A stretch of DNA of 64,000 nucleotides, from NCBI GenBank assembly GCA_963644855.1, contig CAVIQL010000008.1, positions 19,864-83,863 on the forward strand. Reading direction: 5' to 3'. The notes beneath the pieces were generated by a model. It was given only the letters and a program-made list of their open reading frames with translations. It was not told the origin of the DNA and ran no database searches. Both the position numbers and the translations under genes were made by a program. Below are positions 8,352 through 16,383 of the stretch, one piece after another. Origin of the DNA: UBA6398 sp963644855 (GTDB lineage: Bacteria > Bacteroidota > Bacteroidia > Bacteroidales > Bacteroidaceae). The first letter of the stretch is position 1. Every line of letters starts with the position of its first letter.

Positions 8352-9902
8352 TTAGCGGTGTTTGGAATGGAGCGTGATGAAAGGCACTATCATTTCCTCC
8401 ATCGATATTCCGCCGTGTTGAAATGTGTTGCTGTAGTAGCGCACATAGTGATTGAAATCGTTTGGATAGGCAAAAAATCTGTTGCCTGTGGCAAAAATAT
8501 AAGAAGTGGAGAGATTGGGCGATGGTAGAAGCGCATCGGCGGGACGGCGTACCTCAAAGACTTCCTTATTGTTGTATTTCAGATTTTTTCCAAGCTTGTA
8601 TCGCAAATTGGTATTCACTTCGCGGTCGCCCACAACCTTTGCCGGTTGTCCCACACGGATACTTCCGTGATCGGTAGTTACTATTACTGTAAAACCTCGC
8701 TCTGCCAATTGGCGGAACAACTCTTTCATTGCGCTGTATCTGAACCATGAGAGCGTTATGCTGCGGTATGCTGCTTCGTCCGAGGCGAGTTCGCGCACCG
8801 TTTTCTGCTCTGTGCGTGCGTGAGATAGTATGTCGATGAAATTAACTACCAACACGTTCAAATCATTCTTCTCGAGTTGCGGAAGTTGTGAGAGAAGTTT
8901 GTCGGCAGCCTGTGAATCGTTCACCTTGTTGTAGGAATAGGTGTTTTTCCTACGGAATCTGTGCAACTGTGTAGCGATAAGTTCTTTTTCTTTAAGGTTC
9001 TTGCCTTCGTCTTCATTCTCATCAACCCAAAGTCCCGGGAAAATTTCTTCGATTTGTAGGGGCATTAGTCCCGAAAATATGGCATTGCGTGCATATTGTG
9101 TGGAGGTGGGGAGAATACTGTAGTATAATTCTTCGTCAAAAGTGAAGTCGGCTACCAAATCGCGGCTTAACATTCTCCATTGGTCGTATCTGAAATTGTC
9201 GAAAACCATCAGAAAAACTTTTTTCCCCGCATCGAGTAGGGGAAATATGCGTTTTCGGAACAAATCATTACTCATCAGAGGGCGCGTATCGGGGCTTTTG
9301 AGCCACGCAAGATAGTTTCGTTTTACGAATTTACCGAATACAGTGTTGGCTTCCTCCTTTTGCATTTTGAGCATTTCGTCCATTGCTCCGCCAGTGTCTT
9401 GCAATTCGAGTTCCCAGTACACTAATTTTTTGTAGACGTCTTTCCAATCTTCGGCAGAAAGCGAGTCGTTTATCTGCATGCTTATTTTGGCGAATTCCTG
9501 GCGGTATCCCGTTTGCGTAACCTCGTCTATTATTTCGCGCTTGTGGATATTCTTTTTCAGCGTGAGCAATATTTGGTTGGGGTTAACGGGTTTTATGAGA
9601 TAGTCGGCTATTTTCTGCCCCACAGCTTGGTTCATTATATCTTCTTCCTCGCTTTTGGTTACCATCACAACGGGTGTGGCTGGCAGAATTTCCTTTATCT
9701 GCGTTAGCACTTCCAATCCGCTTAATCCGGGCATGTTTTCGTCGAGCATTACAAGGTCATAATTTCCGTCGCGACACATATCTAATGCATCGATACCGTT
9801 TGTTGCGGTGTCAACATTGTATCCTTTGTTTTCAAGAAAGATGATATGGGCGCGCAGCATGTCTATTTCGTCGTCCACCCATAGGAGTTTTCCGTTCTGC
9901 AT
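8352..9902 (-). CDS. porX: PorX: response regulator fused to a PglZ-type phosphatase domain
   Basis: 516 residues. The N-terminal receiver domain has the acidic pair Asp10-Asp11, phosphoacceptor Asp54 (VMLDENMPG) and the YLIKPVNP lysine. A helical linker and a C-terminal PglZ/alkaline-phosphatase-superfamily domain follow (VFDNFRYDQW, FIDILSHART, VTTDHGSIRVG). PorX acts with the kinase PorY to control type IX secretion genes in Porphyromonas and Flavobacterium; the PglZ domain hydrolyses cyclic or phospho-oligonucleotides. A PorW/SprE-like lipoprotein and a putative T9SS cargo also lie in this window. PorX-like proteins also occur in species without T9SS. Confidence 0.9.
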   Translation of the reverse strand: MQNGKLLWVDDEIDMLRAHIIFLENKGYNVDTATNGIDALDMCRDGNYDLVMLDENMPGLSGLEVLTQIKEILPATPVVMVTKSEEEDIMNQAVGQKIADYLIKPVNPNQILLTLKKNIHKREIIDEVTQTGYRQEFAKISMQINDSLSAEDWKDVYKKLVYWELELQDTGGAMDEMLKMQKEEANTVFGKFVKRNYLAWLKSPDTRPLMSNDLFRKRIFPLLDAGKKVFLMVFDNFRYDQWRMLSRDLVADFTFDEELYYSILPTSTQYARNAIFSGLMPLQIEEIFPGLWVDENEDEGKNLKEKELIATQLHRFRRKNTYSYNKVNDSQAADKLLSQLPQLEKNDLNVLVVNFIDILSHARTEQKTVRELASDEAAYRSITLSWFRYSAMKELFRQLAERGFTVIVTTDHGSIRVGQPAKVVGDREVNTNLRYKLGKNLKYNNKEVFEVRRPADALLPSPNLSTSYIFATGNRFFAYPNDFNHYVRYYSNTFQHGGISMEEMIVPFITLHSKHR

Positions 9903-10023
9903 CGGTTGTTATATTTCTTGTCTGCGAATATAGCGATTTTTGGTGTGATATTGTCTTTGGCTGGCGGGTTATTTTAGCAACGGCAGCTGAGTTTGTGTGT
10001 TTGTTGCGGGGGCTTGGTTGTTT

Positions 10024-11199
10024 TTATTCGGCTATCTTGCGTGTGAGGAAGAATTTGCGTGTTGCGGCAAAGAACAGTATCACTCCGGCGGCGTTTACTG
10101 CGAAGTTCATCCAGAATGCTGCTTGATAGCCGTGGCTTCCGCTTACCATTCCGCCCAACAATATTCCGATTCCCATGCCTACTCCCCACGACATGAGTAT
10201 AGAAGAATTTGCTGTGCCGCGCTCGTTGTGGTGTGCCATGCCTACAAACATGTTTAGAAAGGCGGGGTAGATGTGCCCGTTGCCCAATCCGAGCAGCAAT
10301 GCCGAAGCATAGTAGGTGAATGTTGAGGGAAAGGCTATGAATATGAAGTATGCCAAGAGCGATATGCAGGCTCCTTCGGCTGCATTCTGAGTGAGTTTTC
10401 CTTGTCTCAGGGCTTTGGCTCCCTGAAGTCGCGAAGCTATCAGCCCGGTTGAGATTAGCATAAAAAATGTGCCTGTGCCGCTTGTTATTCCCAGCACGTT
10501 TTTGCTGTATAGTGCGATGTAAGAGCTCATCAGTCCCCACGAGAATGAAAAAAACATTATGTTGATGCTCAAAAGCCAGGCGCGGGTTAGGAAAAAGCGG
10601 TCGAGCGAGATGGGACGCTTGTCGGTTTTGATTTCGCGTTTGGGAAGATTTATCGTGGAAGCCACTCCAAGCGCGCCCATGGCTATAAAAAACGAAAGCC
10701 AAAAGAGAAGTTCAAAACTGTTTGTCCATTTGTAGATGAATACTCCTGCGCTTGGGGCTATTGCCATTGAGAGATTGTTGCTCAAACCATAAAAGCCGAG
10801 CCCTTCGTTGCGTCGCGAAGAGGGGAGAACGTCGATTGCCGCTGTGCTGTTGGCTACCGTTACCACGCCAAAGGGAAGTCCGTGAAGGGTTCTCACTATG
10901 GCAAACATCAGGAGCGTGCTGGCAATGGGGTAGCCGCCGAAAAATACGAAGAATAGCGATACGCTCCAAAGGAGCACGTGCCGGCGGTCGAAACTATCGA
11001 CTATGAAACCGCTGAAAAGCCTTGCCACAATTTCGGCTACTACATATCCCGAGAGCACAACGCCTATCATATTGTTTGACGCGCCGAACTTTTCGCTCAG
11101 ATACAAAGGTAATAGGGGCGTGAGCAGATAAAACGCGAAATACATCATGAAGTTTACGAGCATTACGCGCAAATAGTCTTTGTTCCACAGTTTTTCCAT
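10024..11199 (-). CDS. MFS transporter
   Basis: 391 residues from the chosen ATG, with about 12 hydrophobic segments and typical MFS features: the loop-2 region VDSFDRRHVLLWSVSLFF and proline/glycine-rich helices. The C-terminus is basic (FAATRKFFLTRKIAE). The substrate cannot be told. A start 45 bp further up is possible, but a TATCTTTG promoter element lies only 8 bp from the chosen ATG, which would make the mRNA nearly leaderless. It is a single gene upstream of porX on the same strand, 121 bp away. Confidence 0.8.
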   Translation of the reverse strand: MEKLWNKDYLRVMLVNFMMYFAFYLLTPLLPLYLSEKFGASNNMIGVVLSGYVVAEIVARLFSGFIVDSFDRRHVLLWSVSLFFVFFGGYPIASTLLMFAIVRTLHGLPFGVVTVANSTAAIDVLPSSRRNEGLGFYGLSNNLSMAIAPSAGVFIYKWTNSFELLFWLSFFIAMGALGVASTINLPKREIKTDKRPISLDRFFLTRAWLLSINIMFFSFSWGLMSSYIALYSKNVLGITSGTGTFFMLISTGLIASRLQGAKALRQGKLTQNAAEGACISLLAYFIFIAFPSTFTYYASALLLGLGNGHIYPAFLNMFVGMAHHNERGTANSSILMSWGVGMGIGILLGGMVSGSHGYQAAFWMNFAVNAAGVILFFAATRKFFLTRKIAE

Positions 11200-11206
11200 G
11201 TCAATG

Positions 11207-11214
11207 CAAAGATA
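11207..11214 (-). promoter_or_regulatory. -7 promoter element of the MFS gene
   Basis: On the minus strand this reads TATCTTTG, matching TAnnTTTG, with the ATG (11199) beginning 8 nt downstream. A start about 7 nt past the -7 box would give an mRNA with little or no leader. Confidence 0.45.
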
Positions 11215-11308
11215 ATGTTTTGCTTCGAAGCCATGTAGGAACAATGTCTACACTTTAATGTATTTCGCTTATTTGCTGCCGTTTTCGCAATGTGCGTATA
11301 TGCTTTTT

Positions 11309-11392
11309 CTAATGTCGGATATTTTTTAAATAATGTCAGACATTTTTTAAATAAAGTCTGACATTAGAAAAACGATATCCGATGTAGTTTTT
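11309..11392. repeat. 21-bp dyad repeat array 4 (four units)
   Basis: Units start at 11309, 11330, 11351 and 11372. The cores are AATGTCGGATATT, AATGTCAGACATT, AAAGTCTGACATT and GATATCCGATGT. The first unit opens with CTAATG and the third closes with CATTAG, complementary array-edge forms. It lies between the MerR-type gene and the MFS gene. Confidence 0.92.
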
Positions 11393-11451
11393 CCCCACTG
11401 CGATTGGGGGTGAAAAACTTTGCGTTTGGAGATTGTTTTAAGGCTTTTCGG

Positions 11452-11799
11452 CTATTCAAATTGCGTTAGCCCATGCTTCAAATCCATTAGTTCGGCGCGG
11501 ATAGCCTTTAGCTTTGTAATCACTTCGGCAACCTGCTGCACACCGCTTCGGTTTTTGTTGAGCGCCTCGCGTGCTGCCGCGAGTTTAAGCCCGCGCACTT
11601 TCACAAGGTTGTATATCAACCCCACTTGCTCAATGTCCTCTTTGCTATATTGCCTAATGTTTCGTCCGCTCTTGCGTGGCTTAATCTGCGGAAACTGTTT
11701 CTCCCAAAAACGGAGCAACGTTTCCGATACACCATACTTTTGGGCAACTTCGCTAATGGAGTAGTACATTTTCAGGTCTTTGTTTGCAGATAAAGCCAT
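11452..11799 (-). CDS. MerR-family transcriptional regulator
   Basis: 115 residues with one MerR winged-helix domain: MYYSISEVAQKYGVSETLLR, FWEKQFPQIKPRKSGRNIRQ and YSKEDIEQVGLI, then a dimerisation helix. No cysteines or ligand-binding extension follow, so the inducer is unknown. Such short MerR proteins are conserved next to alaS in Bacteroidales. The start at 11799 fits a promoter at 11833-11840; the ATG at residue 11 is an alternative. Confidence 0.85.
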   Translation of the reverse strand: MALSANKDLKMYYSISEVAQKYGVSETLLRFWEKQFPQIKPRKSGRNIRQYSKEDIEQVGLIYNLVKVRGLKLAAAREALNKNRSGVQQVAEVITKLKAIRAELMDLKHGLTQFE

Positions 11800-11832
11800 A
11801 CGTTATAATGAGTTTTACTAATGTTGTTCTTG

Positions 11833-11840
11833 CAAAAGTA
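11833..11840 (-). promoter_or_regulatory. -7 promoter element of the MerR gene
   Basis: On the minus strand this reads TACTTTTG, matching TAnnTTTG. It lies about 34 bp from the start codon and 12 bp from the oppositely directed alaS -7 box, so the two promoters overlap back to back. Confidence 0.6.
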
Positions 11841-11852
11841 AAGAAAACACCG

Positions 11853-11860
11853 TAACTTTG
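11853..11860 (+). promoter_or_regulatory. -7 promoter element of alaS
   Basis: TAACTTTG matches TAnnTTTG, with a transcript start predicted near 11867 and the ATG at 11891. The TTG in this element is not the start codon. Confidence 0.65.
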
Positions 11861-11890
11861 CAACGTTTTATATATGAAATTTATTCAGTC

Positions 11891-14512
11891 ATGATGACAG
11901 CAAACGAAATAAGAGAATCATTCAAACAATTCTTCGAGTCAAAAGGCCACCTCATAGTGCCTTCAGCCCCCATAGTTGTGAAAGACGACCCCACATTGAT
12001 GTTCACAAATGCGGGAATGAACCAGTTTAAAGACATTATACTCGGAAACGCCGAGCCAAAGAGCCGACGTTGCACCGACTCACAAAAATGTCTGCGCGTG
12101 AGCGGAAAACACAACGACCTTGAAGAAGTGGGACACGACACCTATCACCACACAATGTTTGAGATGCTCGGAAACTGGAGCTTTGGAGACTATTTCAAAA
12201 AAGAAGTCATTGGCTGGGCTTACGAATATCTGGTAGACGTGCTCAAGATAGAGAAAAAAGATCTCTATGTTACCGTGTTTGAAGGTGCACCTTCCGAAGG
12301 CCTTGAGCGTGATAACGAAGCCGCTGAGTATTGGGAGAAATATTTCCCCCAAGATCATATAATCAATGGCAACAAGCACGATAATTTTTGGGAGATGGGC
12401 GATACCGGACCTTGTGGACCGTGCTCGGAAATCCATATCGACTTGCGCTCAGAAGAGGACAAGAAAAAAGTAAGCGGCGCATCGCTCGTAAACAAAGACA
12501 ACCCGCTCGTAATAGAAATATGGAATCTTGTGTTCATGCAGTATAACCGCAAAGCAGATGGCTCTCTTGAATCACTTCCTGCCAAGGTAATCGATACAGG
12601 AATGGGTTTTGAACGTCTTTGTAGAGTGCTCCAAGGCAAGAACTCAAATTATGATACCGATATATTCCAACCAATAATCCAGAAAATAGCAGAACTAAGC
12701 GGCAAAGCCTATGGCAAGGACGAACAAACCGATGTTGCGATGCGCGTTGTAGCTGATCATATACGCGCAATAGCATTTTCGATTGCCGACGGACAGTTGC
12801 CCGACAATGCAAAAGCCGGATACGTTATACGAAGAATATTGCGCCGCGCAGTAAGATACGCCTACACTTTCCTTGATCAGAAAGAAGCATTCATGTATAA
12901 GCTCGTTCCCACACTCGTTGAGGAAATGGGCGACTCATATCCCGAATTGAAAGCACAAAAAGTGCTCATCGGCCGTGTGATAAGAGAAGAAGAAGAAGCA
13001 TTCTTGCGTACACTTTCAACGGGAATCAATCTGCTCGACAACATAATGGCAGAAACTAAAAAAGCAGGCAAACAACAAATCGAAGGAGTCAAAGCTTTCA
13101 CACTTTTCGACACGTTTGGTTTCCCGCTCGACCTTACAGAACTGATTTGCGCCGAGAATGGCATGACCGTTGACGAAGAAGGTTTCAACGAAGAGATGCA
13201 AAAACAAAAACAACGCGCCCGCAATGCAGCCCAAGTGGAACTCGGCGACTGGGTTGAGGTAAATCCGGGAAGCGAAACCTTTGTGGGTTGGGACACTACG
13301 GAACATGAATGCCACATCACCCGTTATCGCAGCGTTTCGCAGAAGAAAAAAACACATTATGAACTAGTCTTAGACGTAACACCTTTCTATGCAGAAATGG
13401 GAGGACAGGTTGGCGATCAAGGCAAATTGGTTAGCGAATTTGAAACAATCGATATTAAGGATACAAAACGCGAAAACAATCTTGCGCTACACATTACCGA
13501 CAAACTTCCACAGCACCCCGAAGCAACGTTCAAGGCTATTGTTGATACCAACTGGCGTAGCGGTAGCGAAGCAAACCATACTGCTACACACTTGCTCGAT
13601 TTCGCTTTGCGCAAAGTGCTCGGAAATCATGTAGAACAGAAAGGTTCGCTTGTAACACCCGATTATTTGCGCTTCGATTTCTCACATTTCCAAAAAGTAA
13701 CGCCTGAAGAATTGCGCAAAGCCGAACGTATTGTAAACGCAGCCATACGTGCCGACATTCCTTTGCAGGAATATCGCGACACTCCCATAGAAGAGGCGAA
13801 AAAACTCGGAGCTATTGCGCTTTTTGGTGAGAAATATGGCGACAAAGTGCGCGTGGTGAAATTCGGAGATAGCGTGGAATTTTGCGGAGGTTGCCATGCA
13901 AAGAGCACAGGACGCATTGGACTTTTCCATATAATCTCTGAAAGTTCGGTGGCAGCCGGTGTGAGACGTGTGGAAGCTATTACCGGAGCAGCGGCAGAGG
14001 AACTTTTGTATAAGGAAGAAGATTTGCTTAATGGTTTGCGCCTTCTTTTCAACAATGCAAAGGATTTGACGGCTGCGATAAAGAAGACTGTGGAGGAGAA
14101 TGGCGACCTTCATAAAAAGATTGACTCTTTTGTTCAGAAACAAGTGGAAGATATGAAAGCCACACTCGTGAAACGCGCCGAAAACCGCGGTGGAGTAATG
14201 GTAATAAAAACGATATTGCCCATCTCGCCTGAGGCTGCAAAAGATTTAGCTTTCAAGATTTCGGCGGAAATCCCCGAGAATTTGTTCTGCATACTTGGTA
14301 CTACGGGCAACGACAAGCCTATGCTCACGCTGATGATAAGTAAGAATTTGGTGAAAGACCATAATTTGAATGCGGGTCAGATTGTGCGCGAGGCAGCGAA
14401 GCTTATTCAAGGCGGAGGAGGCGGTGCGCCGCATTTTGCTACCGCAGGCGGACATAATGTTGACGGACTTAATGCGGCTGTTGACAAGGCTTTGGAATTG
14501 GCAAACTTGTAA
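11891..14512 (+). CDS. alaS: Alanyl-tRNA synthetase
   Basis: 873 residues, full length. The class II catalytic core is at the N-terminus (MMTANEIRESFKQFFESKGH, then TLMFTNAGMNQFKDIILG). The editing domain has its zinc-type residues His563 and His567 (NHTATHLL) with Cys665 and His669 (CGGCHAKSTG). The C-terminal DHHA1 region ends in a glycine-rich stretch (QGGGGGAPHFATAGG). AlaS charges tRNA-Ala and clears Ser/Gly mischarging. The ATG at 11891 is chosen because the promoter box ends at 11860. Confidence 0.97.
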   Translation: MMTANEIRESFKQFFESKGHLIVPSAPIVVKDDPTLMFTNAGMNQFKDIILGNAEPKSRRCTDSQKCLRVSGKHNDLEEVGHDTYHHTMFEMLGNWSFGDYFKKEVIGWAYEYLVDVLKIEKKDLYVTVFEGAPSEGLERDNEAAEYWEKYFPQDHIINGNKHDNFWEMGDTGPCGPCSEIHIDLRSEEDKKKVSGASLVNKDNPLVIEIWNLVFMQYNRKADGSLESLPAKVIDTGMGFERLCRVLQGKNSNYDTDIFQPIIQKIAELSGKAYGKDEQTDVAMRVVADHIRAIAFSIADGQLPDNAKAGYVIRRILRRAVRYAYTFLDQKEAFMYKLVPTLVEEMGDSYPELKAQKVLIGRVIREEEEAFLRTLSTGINLLDNIMAETKKAGKQQIEGVKAFTLFDTFGFPLDLTELICAENGMTVDEEGFNEEMQKQKQRARNAAQVELGDWVEVNPGSETFVGWDTTEHECHITRYRSVSQKKKTHYELVLDVTPFYAEMGGQVGDQGKLVSEFETIDIKDTKRENNLALHITDKLPQHPEATFKAIVDTNWRSGSEANHTATHLLDFALRKVLGNHVEQKGSLVTPDYLRFDFSHFQKVTPEELRKAERIVNAAIRADIPLQEYRDTPIEEAKKLGAIALFGEKYGDKVRVVKFGDSVEFCGGCHAKSTGRIGLFHIISESSVAAGVRRVEAITGAAAEELLYKEEDLLNGLRLLFNNAKDLTAAIKKTVEENGDLHKKIDSFVQKQVEDMKATLVKRAENRGGVMVIKTILPISPEAAKDLAFKISAEIPENLFCILGTTGNDKPMLTLMISKNLVKDHNLNAGQIVREAAKLIQGGGGGAPHFATAGGHNVDGLNAAVDKALELANL

Positions 14513-14532
14513 TAAAATTGCAATATAGTAAA

Positions 14533-14563
14533 ATCCCGCGCCCATAACGGACGCGGGGTTTTT
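14533..14563 (+). terminator. Terminator after alaS
   Basis: The stem CCCGCG (14535-14540) pairs with CGCGGG (14552-14557) around an 11-nt loop and is followed by GTTTTT. It lies 20 bp past the alaS stop. Confidence 0.8.
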
Positions 14564-14605
14564 GTTTATAGTCCAAGAAAATATTGTTTCTGTTTTGAAA
14601 TGCGG

Positions 14606-15001
14606 CTATGCTTCGGGTTGTGCGGCGTTTGCCGTGCATTTACCGCGACGCCGCTTGAATTTGCAATATCGTTCGCATTCGGTGCATACGTCATAGCCTA
14701 AAAGAGTACCGAGAATAAAATCTTCTTCGGGCGTAAGCATGCTTATTGGGCGGTCAACGAGTAGTTTTGCTGCTTCGATGCATTCTCCGCGTCCGAAAAA
14801 CAGATTGATTTTTCCGTTTCCCACGGGTTGCGTGAAATAGTCTATGCCGTTTTTTTCGAGTTTCCCCTTGGCGTATTCTTCGTAACGGCTGTTGCAGGTG
14901 AACAATACCATTTTGCGCACTCCTTTCTTGAATTCGTAGATATGGTTCACCAACACTTTCATGTCGGCAGGCATTGCCTCGTTTTTCTGCACCGTTTGCA
15001 T
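14606..15001 (-). CDS. DUF2023 family protein
   Basis: 131 residues (118 if the in-frame ATG at residue 14, MKVLVNHIYEF, is used). Recognisable DUF2023 features are KKGVRKMVLFTCNSRYE, GKINLFFGRGECIEAAK and the tail CTECERYCKFKRRRGKC, which has four cysteines. The function is unknown. It follows fldA by 5 bp on the same strand; this pairing recurs in Bacteroidetes and suggests a role with flavodoxin, perhaps metal- or redox-linked given the cysteines (inference). Confidence 0.82.
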   Translation of the reverse strand: MQTVQKNEAMPADMKVLVNHIYEFKKGVRKMVLFTCNSRYEEYAKGKLEKNGIDYFTQPVGNGKINLFFGRGECIEAAKLLVDRPISMLTPEEDFILGTLLGYDVCTECERYCKFKRRRGKCTANAAQPEA

Positions 15002-15006
15002 GGCTG

Positions 15007-15501
15007 TTATAGTTGAGGAGTGATTTCTGCTACCCAGTTTTCGATGCGTTCGTCGGTTTTGTCGCTTTCGTTGTCCTCGTCAAGAGCGAGTCCCACGAAT
15101 TTGTCGCCGTCTACTGCCGCAGAGTCGTCGAAAGTGTAGCCTTCGGTTGAAACCGCACCTATGATGTTGGCGCCCGCTTCTTGGGCTGCGTCGCGCAGTT
15201 CAGCCATTCCGCCGCAAAATGTGTCGGAATACGATTCGCCGTCGCCGCAGCCAAAGAGTGCCACAGTCTTCCCGCTCAATCCGGCAGCCTTTAAAACTTT
15301 CACACCGTCGTACCAATCGTCTTGCATATCGCCTGCACCCCATGTGGAAGTGCCGAGAATTAAGTTGTCGTTGGCATTTATTACATCGGCGTTCAAACTA
15401 TTCACATCTATAGCCTCGCAACCGAGTTTCCCAGCTATTTTCTGTGCAATGCCCTCGCAGTTTCCTGTCGAAGAGCCGTAAACTACAATTGTTTTCTTCA
15501 T
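15007..15501 (-). CDS. fldA: Flavodoxin
   Basis: 164 residues with the FMN phosphate-binding loop GSSTGNCEG near the N-terminus, the GTSTWGAGDMQDDWYDG loop and FGCGDGESYSDTFCGGM. This is the long-chain FldA form, acidic overall, an electron carrier that replaces ferredoxin, often under iron limitation. It is transcribed ahead of the DUF2023 gene. On the minus strand CAACTTTG about 30 bp upstream is a weak promoter candidate. Confidence 0.95.
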   Translation of the reverse strand: MKKTIVVYGSSTGNCEGIAQKIAGKLGCEAIDVNSLNADVINANDNLILGTSTWGAGDMQDDWYDGVKVLKAAGLSGKTVALFGCGDGESYSDTFCGGMAELRDAAQEAGANIIGAVSTEGYTFDDSAAVDGDKFVGLALDEDNESDKTDERIENWVAEITPQL

Positions 15502-15700
15502 AATAAAATTCTAATGAGTTCTTGCGTGCAAAGTTGGCAAGTATCTCTGGCTCGCGCAATCACTACAAATAATGATTTGATATCACCATTTTCGGGTAAA
15601 ATGAGATTAACTCGCGATGTTTTGCTGTGAATTGGGTTTACGGAAGCATATTCTGTCATTGGGAAATGCTTTTGTGTTGCCGAATTTTGAAGCCATAAAA

Positions 15701-15805
15701 ACGATATCTGATGTCGTAAAAACAATAACCGATATTATTTAAATAATGTCAGACCTTTTTTAAATAATGTCTGACATTGTTTTTGCGATATGCGACAACG
15801 TAAAA
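15701..15805. repeat. 21-bp dyad repeat array 5 (five units)
   Basis: Units start at 15701, 15722, 15743, 15764 and 15785. The cores are GATATCTGATGTC, AATAACCGATATT, AATGTCAGACCTT, AATGTCTGACATT and a B-like GATATGCGACAACG. It begins with ACG and ends with CGTAAAA, the complementary edge forms. It lies between divergent fldA and groES. Confidence 0.92.
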
Positions 15806-15893
15806 ATCCTATACTATACATTATATATAATATGTCGTAGTGCAGCCCTTTCGTGCGGGATAGACCCAAGGTTGTGCCACGTATAAATGCCGT

Positions 15894-15918
15894 TATGACA
15901 TTTTGTCATAAAATGACA
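15894..15918. promoter_or_regulatory. Two overlapping perfect palindromes upstream of groESL
   Basis: TATGACA-TTT-TGTCATA (15894-15910) and TGTCAT-AAA-ATGACA (15904-15918) share the central TGTCATA. Their position, 70-95 bp upstream of a sigma-54-like motif, suits an activator or repressor binding site. They are not a CIRCE element. Confidence 0.5.
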
Positions 15919-15952
15919 CGATGCGCAATGTTTGTCATGGCTCGGGGAAAAA

Positions 15953-15960
15953 TATTTTTG
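15953..15960 (+). promoter_or_regulatory. groES: Possible -7 element for groESL
   Basis: TATTTTTG matches the housekeeping TAnnTTTG motif, predicting a transcript start near 15967 and a leader of about 115 nt. It competes with the sigma-54-like motif as the groESL promoter. Confidence 0.4.
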
Positions 15961-15986
15961 CGTTTTTGCTATGCCCATGTATAGTT

Positions 15987-16001
15987 TGGCACGCTTTTGG
16001 C
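15987..16001 (+). promoter_or_regulatory. groES: Sigma-54-like promoter motif upstream of groESL
   Basis: TGGCACG, four bases, then TGGC matches the -24/-12 consensus TGGCACG-N4-TTGC except for one T. GG and GC keep the required spacing. The transcript would start near 16013, about 70 bp before groES. Confidence 0.4.
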
Positions 16002-16080
16002 TTTATCCTTAGCAGAAGACGCAGCAATAGGCGGCGTTGATAAACAAACAACAATAGAAACTACTAAAAACAATAAAGAC

Positions 16081-16353
16081 ATGAACATTAAACCATTGGC
16101 AGACAGAGTTCTGATTGCTCCCGCAAAAGCAGAGGAGAAAACTGTGGCAGGTATCATTATTCCCGATACAGCCAAGGAAAAACCATTGAAAGGCGAAGTT
16201 GTTGCTGTAGGCGAAGGCACTAAAGACGAAAAGATGGTGCTTAAAGCTGGCGACCAAGTGCTCTTCGGCAAATACGCAGGCACGGAAATCGAAGTTGGTG
16301 ATGAAAAATATCTCATCATGCGTCAAAGCGACGTTCTCGCTATCTTGGCATAA
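16081..16353 (+). CDS. groES: Co-chaperonin GroES
   Basis: 90 residues starting MNIKPLADRVLIAP, with the mobile loop KAEEKTVAGIIIPDTAKEK and the C-terminal MRQSDVLAIL. GroES caps the GroEL chamber during folding. The ATG at 16081 matches the family; the frame is open further upstream but not conserved. groEL follows after 30 bp. Confidence 0.97.
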   Translation: MNIKPLADRVLIAPAKAEEKTVAGIIIPDTAKEKPLKGEVVAVGEGTKDEKMVLKAGDQVLFGKYAGTEIEVGDEKYLIMRQSDVLAILA

Positions 16354-16383
16354 TATGTTTAACTTGTAAAAAACAACAAAATC

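Larger units (their letters stand above)
15502..16080. other. Divergent intergenic region between fldA and groES
   Basis: This 579-bp region has no convincing gene. In order it holds the fldA upstream region, repeat array 5 (15701-15805), overlapping palindromes (15894-15918), a TATTTTTG box (15953-15960), a sigma-54-like motif (15987-16001) and the groES leader. Confidence 0.7.
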
